From Knufia peltigerae (taxonomy: Eukaryota > Ascomycota > Eurotiomycetes > Chaetothyriales > Trichomeriaceae), in contig JAPDRN010000089.1 in assembly GCA_030247855.1 (NCBI GenBank), positions 62,001 through 126,000 of the forward strand: DNA of 64,000 nt, in the 5' to 3' direction. The notes beneath the pieces were generated by a model that worked only from the letters and a program-made list of their open reading frames with translations, searched no databases and had not been told where the DNA came from. Below are positions 27,339 to 36,540 of the stretch, one piece after another. The position numbers were made by a program, and so were the translations under genes. Each line of letters begins with the position of its first letter. Position 1 is the first letter of the stretch.

Positions 27339-29447
27339 GTGGCAAAAATCACCAAAACCTTCCAGTACGGCAAGCACACCGTCACGCTTGAGACCGGCGA
27401 AATCGCCCGCCAGGCCGGTGGCGCCGTCATCGTCAAGTTCGACGACACCGTGCTGCTGGTCTCCGCCGTTGCCGCCAAGAGCGCGCGTGAGGGCCAGGAC
27501 TTCTTCCCCCTGACCTGTGACTACCAGGAGAAGTTCTACGCCGGTGGCCGTATCCCGGGTGGCTTCTTCAAGCGCGAAGGCCGCGCGACCGAGAAGGAAA
27601 CCCTGATCTCGCGTCTGATCGATCGACCGATCCGTCCGCTGTTCCCGGAAGACTACAAGAACGAAGTCCAGATCATCGCCACGGTGATGTCGCTGAACCC
27701 GGACATCGATGGTGACATCGCTGCCCTGATCGGTGCCTCGGCTGCGCTGTCGCTGGCCGGCACCCCGTTCAAGGGTCCGATCGCCGCCGCCAAGGTGGGT
27801 TACAAGAACGGTGAGTACATCCTCAACCCGACCGTGACCGAACTGAAGGATTCGGAGCTGGAGCTGGTCGTTGCCGGTACCGCCAACGCTGTGCTGATGG
27901 TGGAATCCGAAGCCGCGTTGCTGTCCGAAGACGTGATGCTGGGCGCCGTGACCTTCGGTCACCGCGAAATGCAGAAGGTCATCAACGCGATCAACGAACT
28001 GACCGTGGAAGCCGGCACCAAGCCGTCGACCTGGGTCGCCCCGGCCAAGAACGACGTGCTGATCAGCGCCCTGCAGGAAGCCATCGGCCCGCGTCTGGGC
28101 GAAGCCTTCCAGGTGCGCGACAAGCTGCAGCGCCGCGACGCCATCTCGGCGATCAAGAAGGACGTGGTCGAGTCGCTGGCTGGCCGCGTGGCCGCTGAAG
28201 GCTGGAACCCGGCCGAGCTGTCGAAGGAATTCGGCGAGCTGGAATACAGCACCATGCGCAACTCGGTGCTGGACACCAAGGTCCGCATCGACGGCCGTGC
28301 GCTGGACACCGTCCGCCCGATCGCAGTGAAGACCGGCATCCTGCCGCGTACCCACGGTTCCTCGCTGTTCACCCGCGGCGAAACGCAGGCCATCGTGACC
28401 ATCACCCTGGGCACCGCCCGTGATGGCCAGGTCATCGATGCCGTCTCCGGTGAGTACAAAGAGAACTTCCTGTTCCATTACAACTTCCCCCCCTACTCGG
28501 TGGGTGAGACCGGCCGCATGATGGGCCCGAAGCGTCGCGAGATCGGCCACGGCCGTCTGGCCAAGCGCGGCGTGCTGGCAGTGATGCCGTCGCTGGAATC
28601 CTTCCCGTACACCATCCGTGTCGTGTCGGAAATCACCGAATCCAACGGCTCCTCGTCGATGGCATCGGTCTGCGGCTCGTCGCTGGCCCTGATGGATGCC
28701 GGCGTGCCGGTGAAGGCACCGGTTGCCGGTATCGCCATGGGTCTGGTCAAGGAAGGCGATCGCTTCGTCGTCCTGTCCGACATCCTGGGTGACGAAGATC
28801 ACCTGGGCGACATGGACTTCAAGGTTGCCGGTACCGCTGAGGGCATCTCCGCCCTGCAGATGGACATCAAGATCGAAGGCATCACCGAAGAGATCATGAA
28901 GCAGGCTCTGCAGCAGGCCAAGGCTGGCCGTCTGCACATCCTGGGCGAAATGGCCCACGGCCTGACCGCTCCGCGCGAAGAGTTGTCGGACTACGCGCCG
29001 CGTCTGCTGACCATCAAGATCCACCCGGACAAGATCCGCGAAGTGATCGGCAAGGGTGGTTCGACCATCCAGGCCATCACCAAGGAAACCGGCACCCAGA
29101 TCGACATCCAGGATGACGGCACCATCGTCATCGCTTCGGTCAACGCCATCGCTGCCCAGGCCGCCAAGGCCCGCATCGAGCAGATCACCTCGGACGTCGA
29201 GCCGGGCCGCATCTACGAAGGCAAGGTCGCCAAGATCATGGACTTCGGTGCGTTCGTCACCATCCTGCCGGGCAAGGACGGTCTGGTCCACGTGTCGCAG
29301 ATCTCCAGCGACCGCGTCGAGAAGGTCGGTGACGTGCTGAAGGAAGGCGATGTGGTCAAGGTCAAGGTGCTGGAAGTCGACAAGCAGGGCCGTATCCGCC
29401 TGTCGATGAAGGCCGTCGAGGAAGGCGAAGGCACCACCGCCGAGTAA
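27339..29447 (+). CDS. pnp: Polyribonucleotide nucleotidyltransferase (PNPase)
   Basis: 702 aa, GTG start at 27339 after AAGGA. It degrades RNA 3' to 5' by phosphorolysis. Two RNase PH domains (first with FYAGGRIPGGFFKREGR; second with TRGETQAIVT and GLVKEGDRF) flank a helical linker. They are followed by a KH domain (VIGKGGSTIQAITKETG, about 567-583) and an S1 domain (EGKVAKIMDFGAFVTILPGK, about 627 on). rpsO-pnp order is as in E. coli. Confidence 0.97.
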   Translation: MAKITKTFQYGKHTVTLETGEIARQAGGAVIVKFDDTVLLVSAVAAKSAREGQDFFPLTCDYQEKFYAGGRIPGGFFKREGRATEKETLISRLIDRPIRPLFPEDYKNEVQIIATVMSLNPDIDGDIAALIGASAALSLAGTPFKGPIAAAKVGYKNGEYILNPTVTELKDSELELVVAGTANAVLMVESEAALLSEDVMLGAVTFGHREMQKVINAINELTVEAGTKPSTWVAPAKNDVLISALQEAIGPRLGEAFQVRDKLQRRDAISAIKKDVVESLAGRVAAEGWNPAELSKEFGELEYSTMRNSVLDTKVRIDGRALDTVRPIAVKTGILPRTHGSSLFTRGETQAIVTITLGTARDGQVIDAVSGEYKENFLFHYNFPPYSVGETGRMMGPKRREIGHGRLAKRGVLAVMPSLESFPYTIRVVSEITESNGSSSMASVCGSSLALMDAGVPVKAPVAGIAMGLVKEGDRFVVLSDILGDEDHLGDMDFKVAGTAEGISALQMDIKIEGITEEIMKQALQQAKAGRLHILGEMAHGLTAPREELSDYAPRLLTIKIHPDKIREVIGKGGSTIQAITKETGTQIDIQDDGTIVIASVNAIAAQAAKARIEQITSDVEPGRIYEGKVAKIMDFGAFVTILPGKDGLVHVSQISSDRVEKVGDVLKEGDVVKVKVLEVDKQGRIRLSMKAVEEGEGTTAE

Positions 29448-29452
29448 TCGAC

Positions 29453-29516
29453 GGTGGGTGTCAACCTTGGTTGGCACGCCTCGATTCCGGTAGGTGTCAA
29501 CCTTGGTTGACACACC
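29453..29516. repeat. Two direct SMAG-like palindromes after pnp
   Basis: GGTGGGTGTCAACC-TT-GGTTGGCACGCC (29453-29480) and GGTAGGTGTCAACC-TT-GGTTGACACACC (29489-29516). The two copies are direct, 8 nt apart, and differ at a few positions. They lie between the pnp stop and its terminator, so they are in the 3' UTR. Confidence 0.7.
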
Positions 29517-29523
29517 GAAATGA

Positions 29524-29548
29524 AAAAGCGGGCTTCGGCCCGCTTTTT
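29524..29548 (+). terminator. Rho-independent terminator after pnp
   Basis: AAAAGCGGGC-TTCG-GCCCGCTTTTT, a 10-bp stem with a stable TTCG loop and T-run. The A-rich 5' side may let it also serve the minus-strand gene that ends at 29579. Confidence 0.92.
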
Positions 29549-29578
29549 CTTTGCCTGCAACGCCCACCAGACGCGACG

Positions 29579-30571
29579 CTAGGGCGACTGTTGTTCTGCA
29601 TCTTCGTGCCCCAGCCACCACACCTGGCCCGGCTCCGGGTCCGTAAGCGGATGCTCGCGCTGTTCAATCGCCTCCAGCACGCGCCCACTGCCAGCTGTCA
29701 TCCATGCCGCTATCAGCTTCTCCACTGCGACGCGGCCCTGCGCGGCAATGCCGAGATTGCGTTCGCGCGCCCAGCCCTCGTCATCCTCGTGGCTGTCGTC
29801 ATCGTGCTGGTGCGGTGCGCCATAGCTGCAACGCAGGCACAGGTGACGTACCGAATGGGTCCAGTCTTCGACCAGGCCGATGCCGGGCAACGTCATTGCG
29901 CGCAGCGCGGCAATGTCCTCCGGCCCATCGCACTGCACGAACACGGCGTAGGTCGCCATGTCCGACTGCTGCAGGCGCTGCATCGCATTGAATACCGGCA
30001 CTTCGCGCTCGCCGTAGGTGCGACGCCCGGTGGATGCACCGTCGTGCAGCACGATGTCACCGAAGCGGAACCCGCTCTCCGGAAGCGGCACGTTCTCCAG
30101 CCGTGCGCGCACCGGATCCAGCCGACGCATGTACACGGTCTCGCCGCTGGACCACGGGTTCAGGCGAACACAGGCAACGCCGAAATTGCCATCGATCGGG
30201 CCTTCGCTTTCGGCAAGCGTAATGCCGCAACGGGTCCATTGCCGGCGTGCCTCGGCCCAGTCGCCGGCGCCGGTCGCGGCAATGCCGGCATTCCATGCGG
30301 TGGCCTCGTCGATGTCATCGCGCAGCTGCTCCGAGCGCAGGTTGTCCTGCAGTGACTTCGGCCAATCGCGCAGGTACTTGTGCGCAAGCCCGCGCATGTA
30401 GTGCAGGTGGGGGATGTCGGGCGTCCATTCGACGAGCTGGCCGAACAGGGCTGCTGCGTCAACCAGTTCACCCGCATCGAAGGCCGCATAGGCACTCGCC
30501 TCCAGCGCTTGCAGCTTTTCCAGGGTGTCGTCGTCTAGCAGCGTGCCGTCTGCGTCGTGGTCTGTGGTCAT
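29579..30571 (-). CDS. Tetratricopeptide-like protein of unknown function
   Basis: 330 aa from the ATG at 30571; a GTG at 30601 would add ten residues. The first ~110 residues contain helical repeats of TPR type (AYAAFDAGELVDAAALFGQL, LHYMRGLAHKYLRDWPKSL, AWNAGIAATGAGDWAEARRQ). The C-terminal half is a less repetitive domain with RCSYGAPHQHDDDSHEDDE, an acidic/His stretch. No signal peptide is seen, so it is likely cytoplasmic. It ends close to the pnp terminator, convergent with pnp. Function unknown. Confidence 0.8.
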   Translation of the reverse strand: MTTDHDADGTLLDDDTLEKLQALEASAYAAFDAGELVDAAALFGQLVEWTPDIPHLHYMRGLAHKYLRDWPKSLQDNLRSEQLRDDIDEATAWNAGIAATGAGDWAEARRQWTRCGITLAESEGPIDGNFGVACVRLNPWSSGETVYMRRLDPVRARLENVPLPESGFRFGDIVLHDGASTGRRTYGEREVPVFNAMQRLQQSDMATYAVFVQCDGPEDIAALRAMTLPGIGLVEDWTHSVRHLCLRCSYGAPHQHDDDSHEDDEGWARERNLGIAAQGRVAVEKLIAAWMTAGSGRVLEAIEQREHPLTDPEPGQVWWLGHEDAEQQSP

Positions 30572-30776
30572 GTCCGTGTGCCAGAGAAATTCCAGCGCCA
30601 CCTTAGCTCAGGCAGGTCGTGTGTTGTCCTGATGCGAACTGCTGCGCATGCAGATCGGTCACGTCGATGTCATCTTCAATCACCCCGAACCTGTCCGACG
30701 GACGACATGCGTGGACATCCGCACCATGGAGCGATCTGTTTGCTAACGTGGCGACGCCTTCGACCCGGGAGTTCCC

Positions 30777-31967
30777 ATGTTCCGCCAGACCTTGGCCGCA
30801 CTTGCTGTGCTGATTGCCGGCACCCTGTCCATTGCCGCGCAGGCGCAACCGGCGCAACCGCCGATCTTCGGCGCGTACTACCCCGGCGGTTCGGCCGAGC
30901 GCTATCCGGTATCGAGCATCCCGGCCGAACGACTCACCCATCTGTTCTATGCGTTCTCCACCATCGAGGACGGACGCTGTGCGATCGGTGCCGAGGCGCC
31001 TGCCAACTTCGCGGCGTTGGCTGAGCTCAAGCGCCGGCATCCACATCTGCGCACGTTGATTTCGATCGGTGGCTGGGGCGCGGGCGGATTCTCCGACGCT
31101 GCGCTGACCGAGGTCAGCCGCAGGCGCTTGGTCGATTCGTGCATGGCGTTGTTCTTCGAGCGCCATGCCGGCAGTTTCGATGGCGTGGACATCGACTGGG
31201 AATTCCCGGTCAGCGGAGGCCCGAAGGAGCTGGCGCACCGCCCGCAGGATCGTGCCAACCTGACCAGGCTTGCGCAGGCCTTCCGCGTGGCGCTGGATGC
31301 TCGTGGCAGGAAGACGGGGCAGCCGATGCTGCTGACCGCCGCGCTCGCCGCCGGCCGCCTGCAGACCGATGGACCCTATGACCCCGCCGCCAGCTACGAT
31401 CTGCCGGCGTTGGCCAAGGTGTTCGATTTCATCAACCTGATGAGCTACGACATGGGCACCGGCTTCTCGGCGGTGTCGACCTTCAATGCCCCCCTGCATG
31501 AAGTGCCTGCCGACCCGTTGGCGCCGGAACTGCGGCGCTGGAACAACGTGGCCGGTGCCGTGCAGTACTACCGCGAGCATGGCGTGCCGGCGGCCAAGCT
31601 GGTGCTGGGCGTGCCGTTCTACGGGCGTGGTTTCAAGGTCAACGGCGAGTCGGTGGATGGCCTGTACCAGGCCTACAGCGCTCCGGCCGATGCCGGCGAC
31701 TGGCGGGTGATCAAGGCGCGCTATCTCGACCAGCCGGGCTGGAACAAACACTGGCAGCCGCAGGCGCAGAGCCCGTGGCTGTACAACCCGACCGAGAAGA
31801 TTTTCATCAGCTATGAAGACCCGCGTTCGATCGGGCTGCGTGCACAGTTCGCGCGTGAGCAGGGCCTGGCCGGTGTGTTCATGTGGGAGCTGACCGGTGA
31901 CGACGAGCAGGCCAGCCTGCTCAACGCGATGCTTGCTCCGTGGCAGAAGGCCCGCGTCGGCGACTGA
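30777..31967 (+). CDS. Secreted chitinase-like glycoside hydrolase, family 18
   Basis: 396 aa. A signal peptide occupies about residues 1-23 (cleavage after AQA). The GH18 barrel shows SIGGWGAGGFSD and the catalytic D135-G-V-D-I-D-W-E142 with E142 as acid. Later strands show INLMSYDMGTG, VPFYGRGF and a final FMWELTGDD. No chitin-binding module is attached. It probably hydrolyses chitin or chito-oligosaccharides outside the cell. It is monocistronic and convergent with the PepSY operon. Confidence 0.9.
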   Translation: MFRQTLAALAVLIAGTLSIAAQAQPAQPPIFGAYYPGGSAERYPVSSIPAERLTHLFYAFSTIEDGRCAIGAEAPANFAALAELKRRHPHLRTLISIGGWGAGGFSDAALTEVSRRRLVDSCMALFFERHAGSFDGVDIDWEFPVSGGPKELAHRPQDRANLTRLAQAFRVALDARGRKTGQPMLLTAALAAGRLQTDGPYDPAASYDLPALAKVFDFINLMSYDMGTGFSAVSTFNAPLHEVPADPLAPELRRWNNVAGAVQYYREHGVPAAKLVLGVPFYGRGFKVNGESVDGLYQAYSAPADAGDWRVIKARYLDQPGWNKHWQPQAQSPWLYNPTEKIFISYEDPRSIGLRAQFAREQGLAGVFMWELTGDDEQASLLNAMLAPWQKARVGD

Positions 31968-32026
31968 CCGTGCTGGCAGCACCGGGCCAGGACCGGCGCT
32001 GCAATCCGATCATCGATGGCGAGTCG

Positions 32027-33586
32027 TCAGTTTGCCCACACGCTGTTGGGGTCACCGTTGCGGGCCCGCCGCTGGCTCGCATACGCCAGGCGGGCAAAGC
32101 CAAAGGCCATCGCCAGTGCCATCGCATCGATCCAGAACAACGGCCAGTGGCCGCGTGCGGCGGCCAGCCACAGCCAGTCACCGTTGAGGGCGCCGTGCGC
32201 CACCGGCACCAGTGCGGTGCTGATCGCCGCGGCCCACAGCAGCTCGCGCGCCGCCTGCGCCGGGCGGCGCAGGGCTGCCCACAGCGCACACGCCGCCCAG
32301 GTCACAAAGCAGGCCCAGCGGATGCCGTGGTCGACCTGTGCAGGTGCTACCCGCTCCAGCACCAGCGCGGCCACGAAGGCCACCGAGATCGCCACGCACA
32401 GGCCGATGCAGACACCCACAGTGGCGCGCGCCATGTTGACGGCAGCGCGTGACTGCTGCGGCTGACGGCGTTTGCGACGCGACTCGATCCACAGCAGGTT
32501 GCCCGAATAGAACAGGAAGGCGCCGCCGAGGCCGAGCAGGAAATACAGCCAGACCACCACGCCGTTGCCGAACTCGCCGAAATGGAGGGCATAGGCGGCA
32601 CTGAGCGTGGCGTGGTTGGCATCGCGTTGGCCGGGCAGCTGGCTGGCCAGCACGCGGCCGCTTTCGACATCCAGCGCGATGGCGCCGAGCGGGCCAAGCG
32701 TGCCGCTGGCCTCGCCGGTGATCTCGATGGTCGCGTTGGCATCACCGCCATTGGCCAGTTTCAGGTAGGCCGGTTCGAAATTTGCCACACCCTGCGCGCG
32801 TGCCACTTCCAGCGCCCGTGCGTGCAGTTCGCGCAGACTGCCCGGTGCAGCAGGGATGCCACTGGCCTCGCGCAGCGGCGCGGTGTCCATCGCCGTCGGT
32901 ACCGCCTGCAGCGCCTTGCCGTCGTAGATCAAGGGATTGAGTACGGCCATCTGCATGAACACCAGGCAGAGCAGGGCGCCGGTCACCGCGAACATCAGAT
33001 GGAACGGCAGGCTGAGCACGCCGATCACGTTGTGCGCGTCCTGCCACTGCTGCTTGAGATTGCGGCCCGGGCGCAGCGCGAACAGATCGCCCAGCAGCTT
33101 GGGCAGGTGGATCACCAGGCCGCTGAGCAGGGCCATGCCGTACAGCAGGCTGACGATGCCCATCACGTAGACGCCGGCGACCGGCAGGCCCAGGCTGTAA
33201 TGCAGTTCGTTGACCAGTTCGGCCAGCCCGGTCTGCGGTGGCGTGGGGCTGCCGCCGGTCTGTCCCGGCCATGCATAGCGCCAGCTGCCGTCTTCGGCCT
33301 GCCAGTAGGCCAGCGGCTGCGGATGATCGGCGCCCGGGAAGGTCATGCCAACGTGACGACGCGCTTCGGCGTGCGTGGCCAGCACGTCGTCGAGCAGGTA
33401 CTGCGCATCATCCAGGCCGGCCGGCAGCGCGGTTGCCGCGCCTGGCGTCTGCCACAGCGGGAGGTCGTGGTGGAACAGGGTCAGCGCGCCGGCATAGAAC
33501 GCCACGAACAGCCCGAAGCCGGCGACCAGGCCAACCCAGGTGTGCAGGGTGGTGAACGTGCGCAGGGTCTGGGAACTGAATTTCAT
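32027..33586 (-). CDS. PepSY-associated membrane protein
   Basis: 519 aa with an N-terminal helix containing HTWVGLVAGFGLFVAFYAGALT, several membrane segments near residues 135-235 and 335-500, and periplasmic stretches between. This is the layout of PepSY_TM proteins, which often lie beside siderophore receptors and are thought to help reduce or release ferric iron at the inner membrane. The start M-K-F-S is preceded by the end of the 87-aa gene 10 nt upstream. Last gene of a three-gene operon. Confidence 0.85.
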   Translation of the reverse strand: MKFSSQTLRTFTTLHTWVGLVAGFGLFVAFYAGALTLFHHDLPLWQTPGAATALPAGLDDAQYLLDDVLATHAEARRHVGMTFPGADHPQPLAYWQAEDGSWRYAWPGQTGGSPTPPQTGLAELVNELHYSLGLPVAGVYVMGIVSLLYGMALLSGLVIHLPKLLGDLFALRPGRNLKQQWQDAHNVIGVLSLPFHLMFAVTGALLCLVFMQMAVLNPLIYDGKALQAVPTAMDTAPLREASGIPAAPGSLRELHARALEVARAQGVANFEPAYLKLANGGDANATIEITGEASGTLGPLGAIALDVESGRVLASQLPGQRDANHATLSAAYALHFGEFGNGVVVWLYFLLGLGGAFLFYSGNLLWIESRRKRRQPQQSRAAVNMARATVGVCIGLCVAISVAFVAALVLERVAPAQVDHGIRWACFVTWAACALWAALRRPAQAARELLWAAAISTALVPVAHGALNGDWLWLAAARGHWPLFWIDAMALAMAFGFARLAYASQRRARNGDPNSVWAN

Positions 33587-33596
33587 GCGGTCGATC

Positions 33597-33860
33597 TCAT
33601 TGCACCGCGCCGGTCAGGCGCAGCAGGCCGAGTACGGCGAAGCCAAGGGCCGCGCAACCGGCCAGGGTCAGCCAGGCGCGCAGCGGGCTGCGGAAACTGA
33701 AGGCCCACAGCGCGGCCAGCATCCACAACGGGACGAATGCGATCAGGCTCGGCACCAGGGCCTTCTGCCAGGGGCCCGGCGGCAGCCATGCCACCAGGCC
33801 GGTTGCCGCAGCGGCAAGGAAGAAGCCGGCGAAGATGCCGGCCAGTGCGCGCGGCCACAT
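33597..33860 (-). CDS. Small membrane protein, DUF3649-like
   Basis: 87 aa with two or three membrane helices (ALAGIFAGFFLAAAATGLVA, LIAFVPLWMLAALWAFSF, LTLAGCAALGFAVLGLL). Size, position and neighbours match small DUF3649 proteins found next to PepSY proteins in iron-uptake loci; the family name is my inference. The ATG overlaps the stop of the upstream gene (TGATG). Confidence 0.65.
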   Translation of the reverse strand: MWPRALAGIFAGFFLAAAATGLVAWLPPGPWQKALVPSLIAFVPLWMLAALWAFSFRSPLRAWLTLAGCAALGFAVLGLLRLTGAVQ

Positions 33861-34156
33861 CAGCGCGGCTCCACATCAGGGCGGTGCCACGCGGCCAGTG
33901 CCGGCAGCAGCATGGCGGCCAGCATCCAGGTGCACAGCATCGCCACCAGGCCGGCGGCAAAGCCCAACTCGGCCATCCACAGCCACAGCGCGGCCACAGC
34001 AGCGACCAGGCCGATCTGCCGGCCCAGGCGCCCGGCACGGCGCAGACGTGGCCAACGGCAGTGCGGGGAGGCGGCATAGAACGCCAGCGCGGAGAACATC
34101 GCCGACAGCATGCCTAGGCTGCAGAAGCCAAGGGTCGACAGGCCAACGGTGATCAT
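33860..34156 (-). CDS. Small membrane protein, DUF3325-like
   Basis: 98 aa with three hydrophobic segments (VGLSTLGFCSLGMLSAMFSA, LVAAVAALWLWMAELGFAA, MLCTWMLAAMLLPALAAW) separated by a basic loop. It resembles DUF3325 proteins that precede DUF3649 and PepSY genes. The ATG at 34156 was chosen since the frame upstream is a GC-rich leader with hairpins. First gene of the operon; a Fur-like site lies about 140 nt upstream. Confidence 0.65.
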   Translation of the reverse strand: MITVGLSTLGFCSLGMLSAMFSALAFYAASPHCRWPRLRRAGRLGRQIGLVAAVAALWLWMAELGFAAGLVAMLCTWMLAAMLLPALAAWHRPDVEPR

Positions 34157-34292
34157 TGCGGGCTCCGAGCCCGGCACTCGGCCGGTGAACGCGGGGCACG
34201 GGCGGGACCGGCAGGCGCCGGTCGGGGCGGGTGGCGCATTGCAGGGTCCTGGGGGAAGCGGGCAGGTCGGCACGGAGGCTGGCTGCGCGCAC

Positions 34293-34310
34293 ATGGTAAT
34301 CATTGCGTTT
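34293..34310 (-). promoter_or_regulatory. Possible Fur box
   Basis: ATGGTAATCATTGCGTTTT partly matches the GATAAT-ATTATC Fur consensus around TAATCATT, in the leader region of the DUF3325/DUF3649/PepSY operon. The match is only partial. Confidence 0.3.
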
Positions 34311-34343
34311 TCACGCCGCCAGCGAGCGCCATTCAGGCGCCGC

Positions 34344-34372
34344 TTGGGCTTTGTCGGCCACTGGTTTAAGAT
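34344..34372 (+). promoter_or_regulatory. Promoter of thrS leader
   Basis: TTGGGC (34344-34349), 17-nt spacer, TAAGAT (34367-34372). A transcript from about 34379 would contain a short Thr-codon ORF and a terminator before thrS. Confidence 0.65.
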
Positions 34373-34433
34373 CGTGGGCAACCACATCCTGGAACCAAGG
34401 TGGCCCGCGCACTGCGCCGGCCGAGCGTGCGAC

Positions 34434-34460
34434 ATGAGCACTACCACCGCCCACTGTTGA
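34434..34460 (+). CDS. Likely thrS leader peptide (MSTTTAHC)
   Basis: Eight codons: ATG AGC ACT ACC ACC GCC CAC TGT TGA. Three consecutive Thr codons lie 37 nt before an intrinsic terminator and 126 nt before thrS. This is the layout of amino-acid attenuators such as the thr operon leader: scarcity of charged tRNA-Thr would stall the ribosome and favour read-through. The ribosome site is weak and I could not draw a convincing antiterminator by eye. Confidence 0.55.
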   Translation: MSTTTAHC

Positions 34461-34484
34461 CCTGCCCCGAAGGCCCTGCATTCC

Positions 34485-34507
34485 AGGCGCCCTAGTGGCG
34501 CTTTTTT
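34485..34507 (+). terminator. Attenuator terminator upstream of thrS
   Basis: Stem AGGCGCC / GGCGCTT (7 bp including one G.T) with loop CTAGT and six T. It lies between the leader peptide and thrS, with no other gene on this strand upstream that it could serve. Confidence 0.75.
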
Positions 34508-34574
34508 ATTGCCCGGGCGTTGGCCCGGGAGCGCTTTCCAGCCCGCCCGGCGGGCCCCGCATGAAGCCATTGAA

Positions 34575-36476
34575 ATGATCACGATTACCCTTCCCGACGG
34601 CAGCCGCCGCGAATTCGAACTTCCCGTCAGCGTCATGGACGTCGCCCAGTCGATCGGCGCCGGCCTGGCCAAGGCCACCATCGCCGGTTCGGTGGATGGC
34701 GTGCTGGTCGATGCCAGTGACGTCATCGACCACGATGCCTCCCTGCGCATCATCACCGCCAAGGACGAGGAGGGCGTGGAAATCATCCGCCACTCCAGCG
34801 CCCACCTGGTCGGCCACGCGGTCAAGCAGCTCTATCCGGACGTGAAGATGGTGATCGGCCCGGTGATCGCCGAGGGCTTCTACTACGACATCTATTCCGA
34901 GCGCCCGTTCACCCCGGAGGACATGGCGGCGATCGAAAAGCGCATGGGCGAGCTGATCGCACAGGACTACGACGTCATCAAGAAAGTGACGCCGCGTGCG
35001 GAAGTCATCGAGATCTTCAAGGCCCGTGGCGAGGACTACAAGCTGCGCCTGATCGAGGACATGTCCCCGGAGATCCAGGCGATGGGTATGTACTACCACC
35101 AGGAATACGTGGACATGTGCCGCGGCCCGCACGTGCCCAACACGCGCTTCCTGAAGGCCTTCAAACTGACCCGCATTTCCGGCGCCTATTGGCGCGGCGA
35201 CGCGCAGAACGAGCAGCTGCAGCGCGTCTACGGCACCGCCTGGGCCGACAAGAAGCAGCTCGATGCGTACATCAAGCGCATCGAAGAAGCGGAGATGCGC
35301 GACCACCGTCGCATCGGCAAGCAGCAGGACCTGTTCCACCTGCAGGAAGAGGCCCCGGGCCTGGTGTTCTGGCACCCGAAGGGCTGGGCGCTGTGGCAGG
35401 TGGTCGAGCAGTACATGCGCAAGGTGTACCGCAGCACCGGCTACGGCGAAGTGCGCTGCCCGCAGATCCTGGACGTGTCGCTGTGGCAGAAATCGGGCCA
35501 CTGGGACAACTACCAGGACGCGATGTTCTTCACCGAGTCGGAGAAGCGTACCTATGCGCTGAAGCCGATGAACTGCCCGGGCCACGTGCAGGTGTTCAAC
35601 CAGGGGCTGCACAGCTACCGTGATCTGCCGATCCGCTACGGCGAGTTTGGCGCCTGCCACCGCAACGAGCCTTCCGGTGCGCTGCACGGCATCCTGCGCG
35701 TGCGTGGCTTCACCCAGGACGACGGTCACGTGTTCTGCACCGAAGACCAGGTCGAGGCGGAAGTGACCGCGTTCCACCAGCAGGCGCTGGCGGTGTACCA
35801 GCACTTCGGCTTCGAGGAGATCCAGGTCAAGATCGCGCTGCGCCCCGAATCGCGCCTGGGCGATGACGCCACCTGGGACAAGGCGGAGGGCGCGCTGCGC
35901 TCGGCACTGTCCAGCTGCGGGGTGGAATGGCAGGAGCTGCCGGGCGAGGGCGCCTTCTACGGCCCGAAGATCGAATACCACCTGAAGGACGCCATCGGCC
36001 GCACCTGGCAGCTGGGCACCATGCAGGTCGATTTCATGATGCCTGGCCGTCTGGGCGCTGAATACGTGGACGAGAACAGCCAGAAGAAGCATCCGGTGAT
36101 GCTGCACCGGGCCATCGTAGGCTCGATGGAGCGTTTCCTGGGCATCCTGATCGAGCACCATGCCGGGCAGTTCCCGGCTTGGCTGGCGCCGACCCAGGTG
36201 GTGGTGGCCAATATCACCGATGCGCAGGCTGAATACGTGTCTGCCGTGACCAAAAGCCTTGCGGATCAAGGCTTCCGCGTCAGCGCCGATTTGCGTAACG
36301 AGAAGATCGGCTATAAGATTCGCGAGCACACGCTGCAGCGCGTGCCGTACCTGCTGGTCATTGGTGACCGCGAGAAGGAAAACGGCGCTGTGGCGGTGCG
36401 TACGCGTTCTGGCGAAGATCTCGGCAGCATGAGCCTCCAGGCTTTCACCGAGCGGCTCCAGGCCGAGGGCGCGTAA
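34575..36476 (+). CDS. thrS: Threonyl-tRNA synthetase
   Basis: 633 aa, class II synthetase. Order: TGS domain (1-61), editing domain with HSSAHLVGHAVKQLYPDVK (about 74-92) and the Cys-containing YVDMCRGPHVPNT, then the catalytic core (MNCPGHVQVF, RYGEFGACHRNEPSGALHG, RGFTQDDGHVFC), then the anticodon-binding domain. The ATG at 34575 is overlapped by a five-codon ORF (ATG 34561, MKPLK, TGA 34576-34578), which could couple initiation. It heads the thrS-infC-rpmI-rplT-pheST-ihfA cluster. Confidence 0.97.
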   Translation: MITITLPDGSRREFELPVSVMDVAQSIGAGLAKATIAGSVDGVLVDASDVIDHDASLRIITAKDEEGVEIIRHSSAHLVGHAVKQLYPDVKMVIGPVIAEGFYYDIYSERPFTPEDMAAIEKRMGELIAQDYDVIKKVTPRAEVIEIFKARGEDYKLRLIEDMSPEIQAMGMYYHQEYVDMCRGPHVPNTRFLKAFKLTRISGAYWRGDAQNEQLQRVYGTAWADKKQLDAYIKRIEEAEMRDHRRIGKQQDLFHLQEEAPGLVFWHPKGWALWQVVEQYMRKVYRSTGYGEVRCPQILDVSLWQKSGHWDNYQDAMFFTESEKRTYALKPMNCPGHVQVFNQGLHSYRDLPIRYGEFGACHRNEPSGALHGILRVRGFTQDDGHVFCTEDQVEAEVTAFHQQALAVYQHFGFEEIQVKIALRPESRLGDDATWDKAEGALRSALSSCGVEWQELPGEGAFYGPKIEYHLKDAIGRTWQLGTMQVDFMMPGRLGAEYVDENSQKKHPVMLHRAIVGSMERFLGILIEHHAGQFPAWLAPTQVVVANITDAQAEYVSAVTKSLADQGFRVSADLRNEKIGYKIREHTLQRVPYLLVIGDREKENGAVAVRTRSGEDLGSMSLQAFTERLQAEGA

Positions 36477-36540
36477 ACAAAGGTCCGGCCCGTGCGCATT
36501 GGCGCCCGGGCCGGGTTCGACACCCTTGGGAGATCGCAAT

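Noticed and set aside
33860..34825. 321-codon minus-strand frame including the DUF3325-like protein
   Set aside because: The upstream part overlaps the thrS leader and start and has no protein-like features; the ATG at 34156 gives a compact membrane protein.
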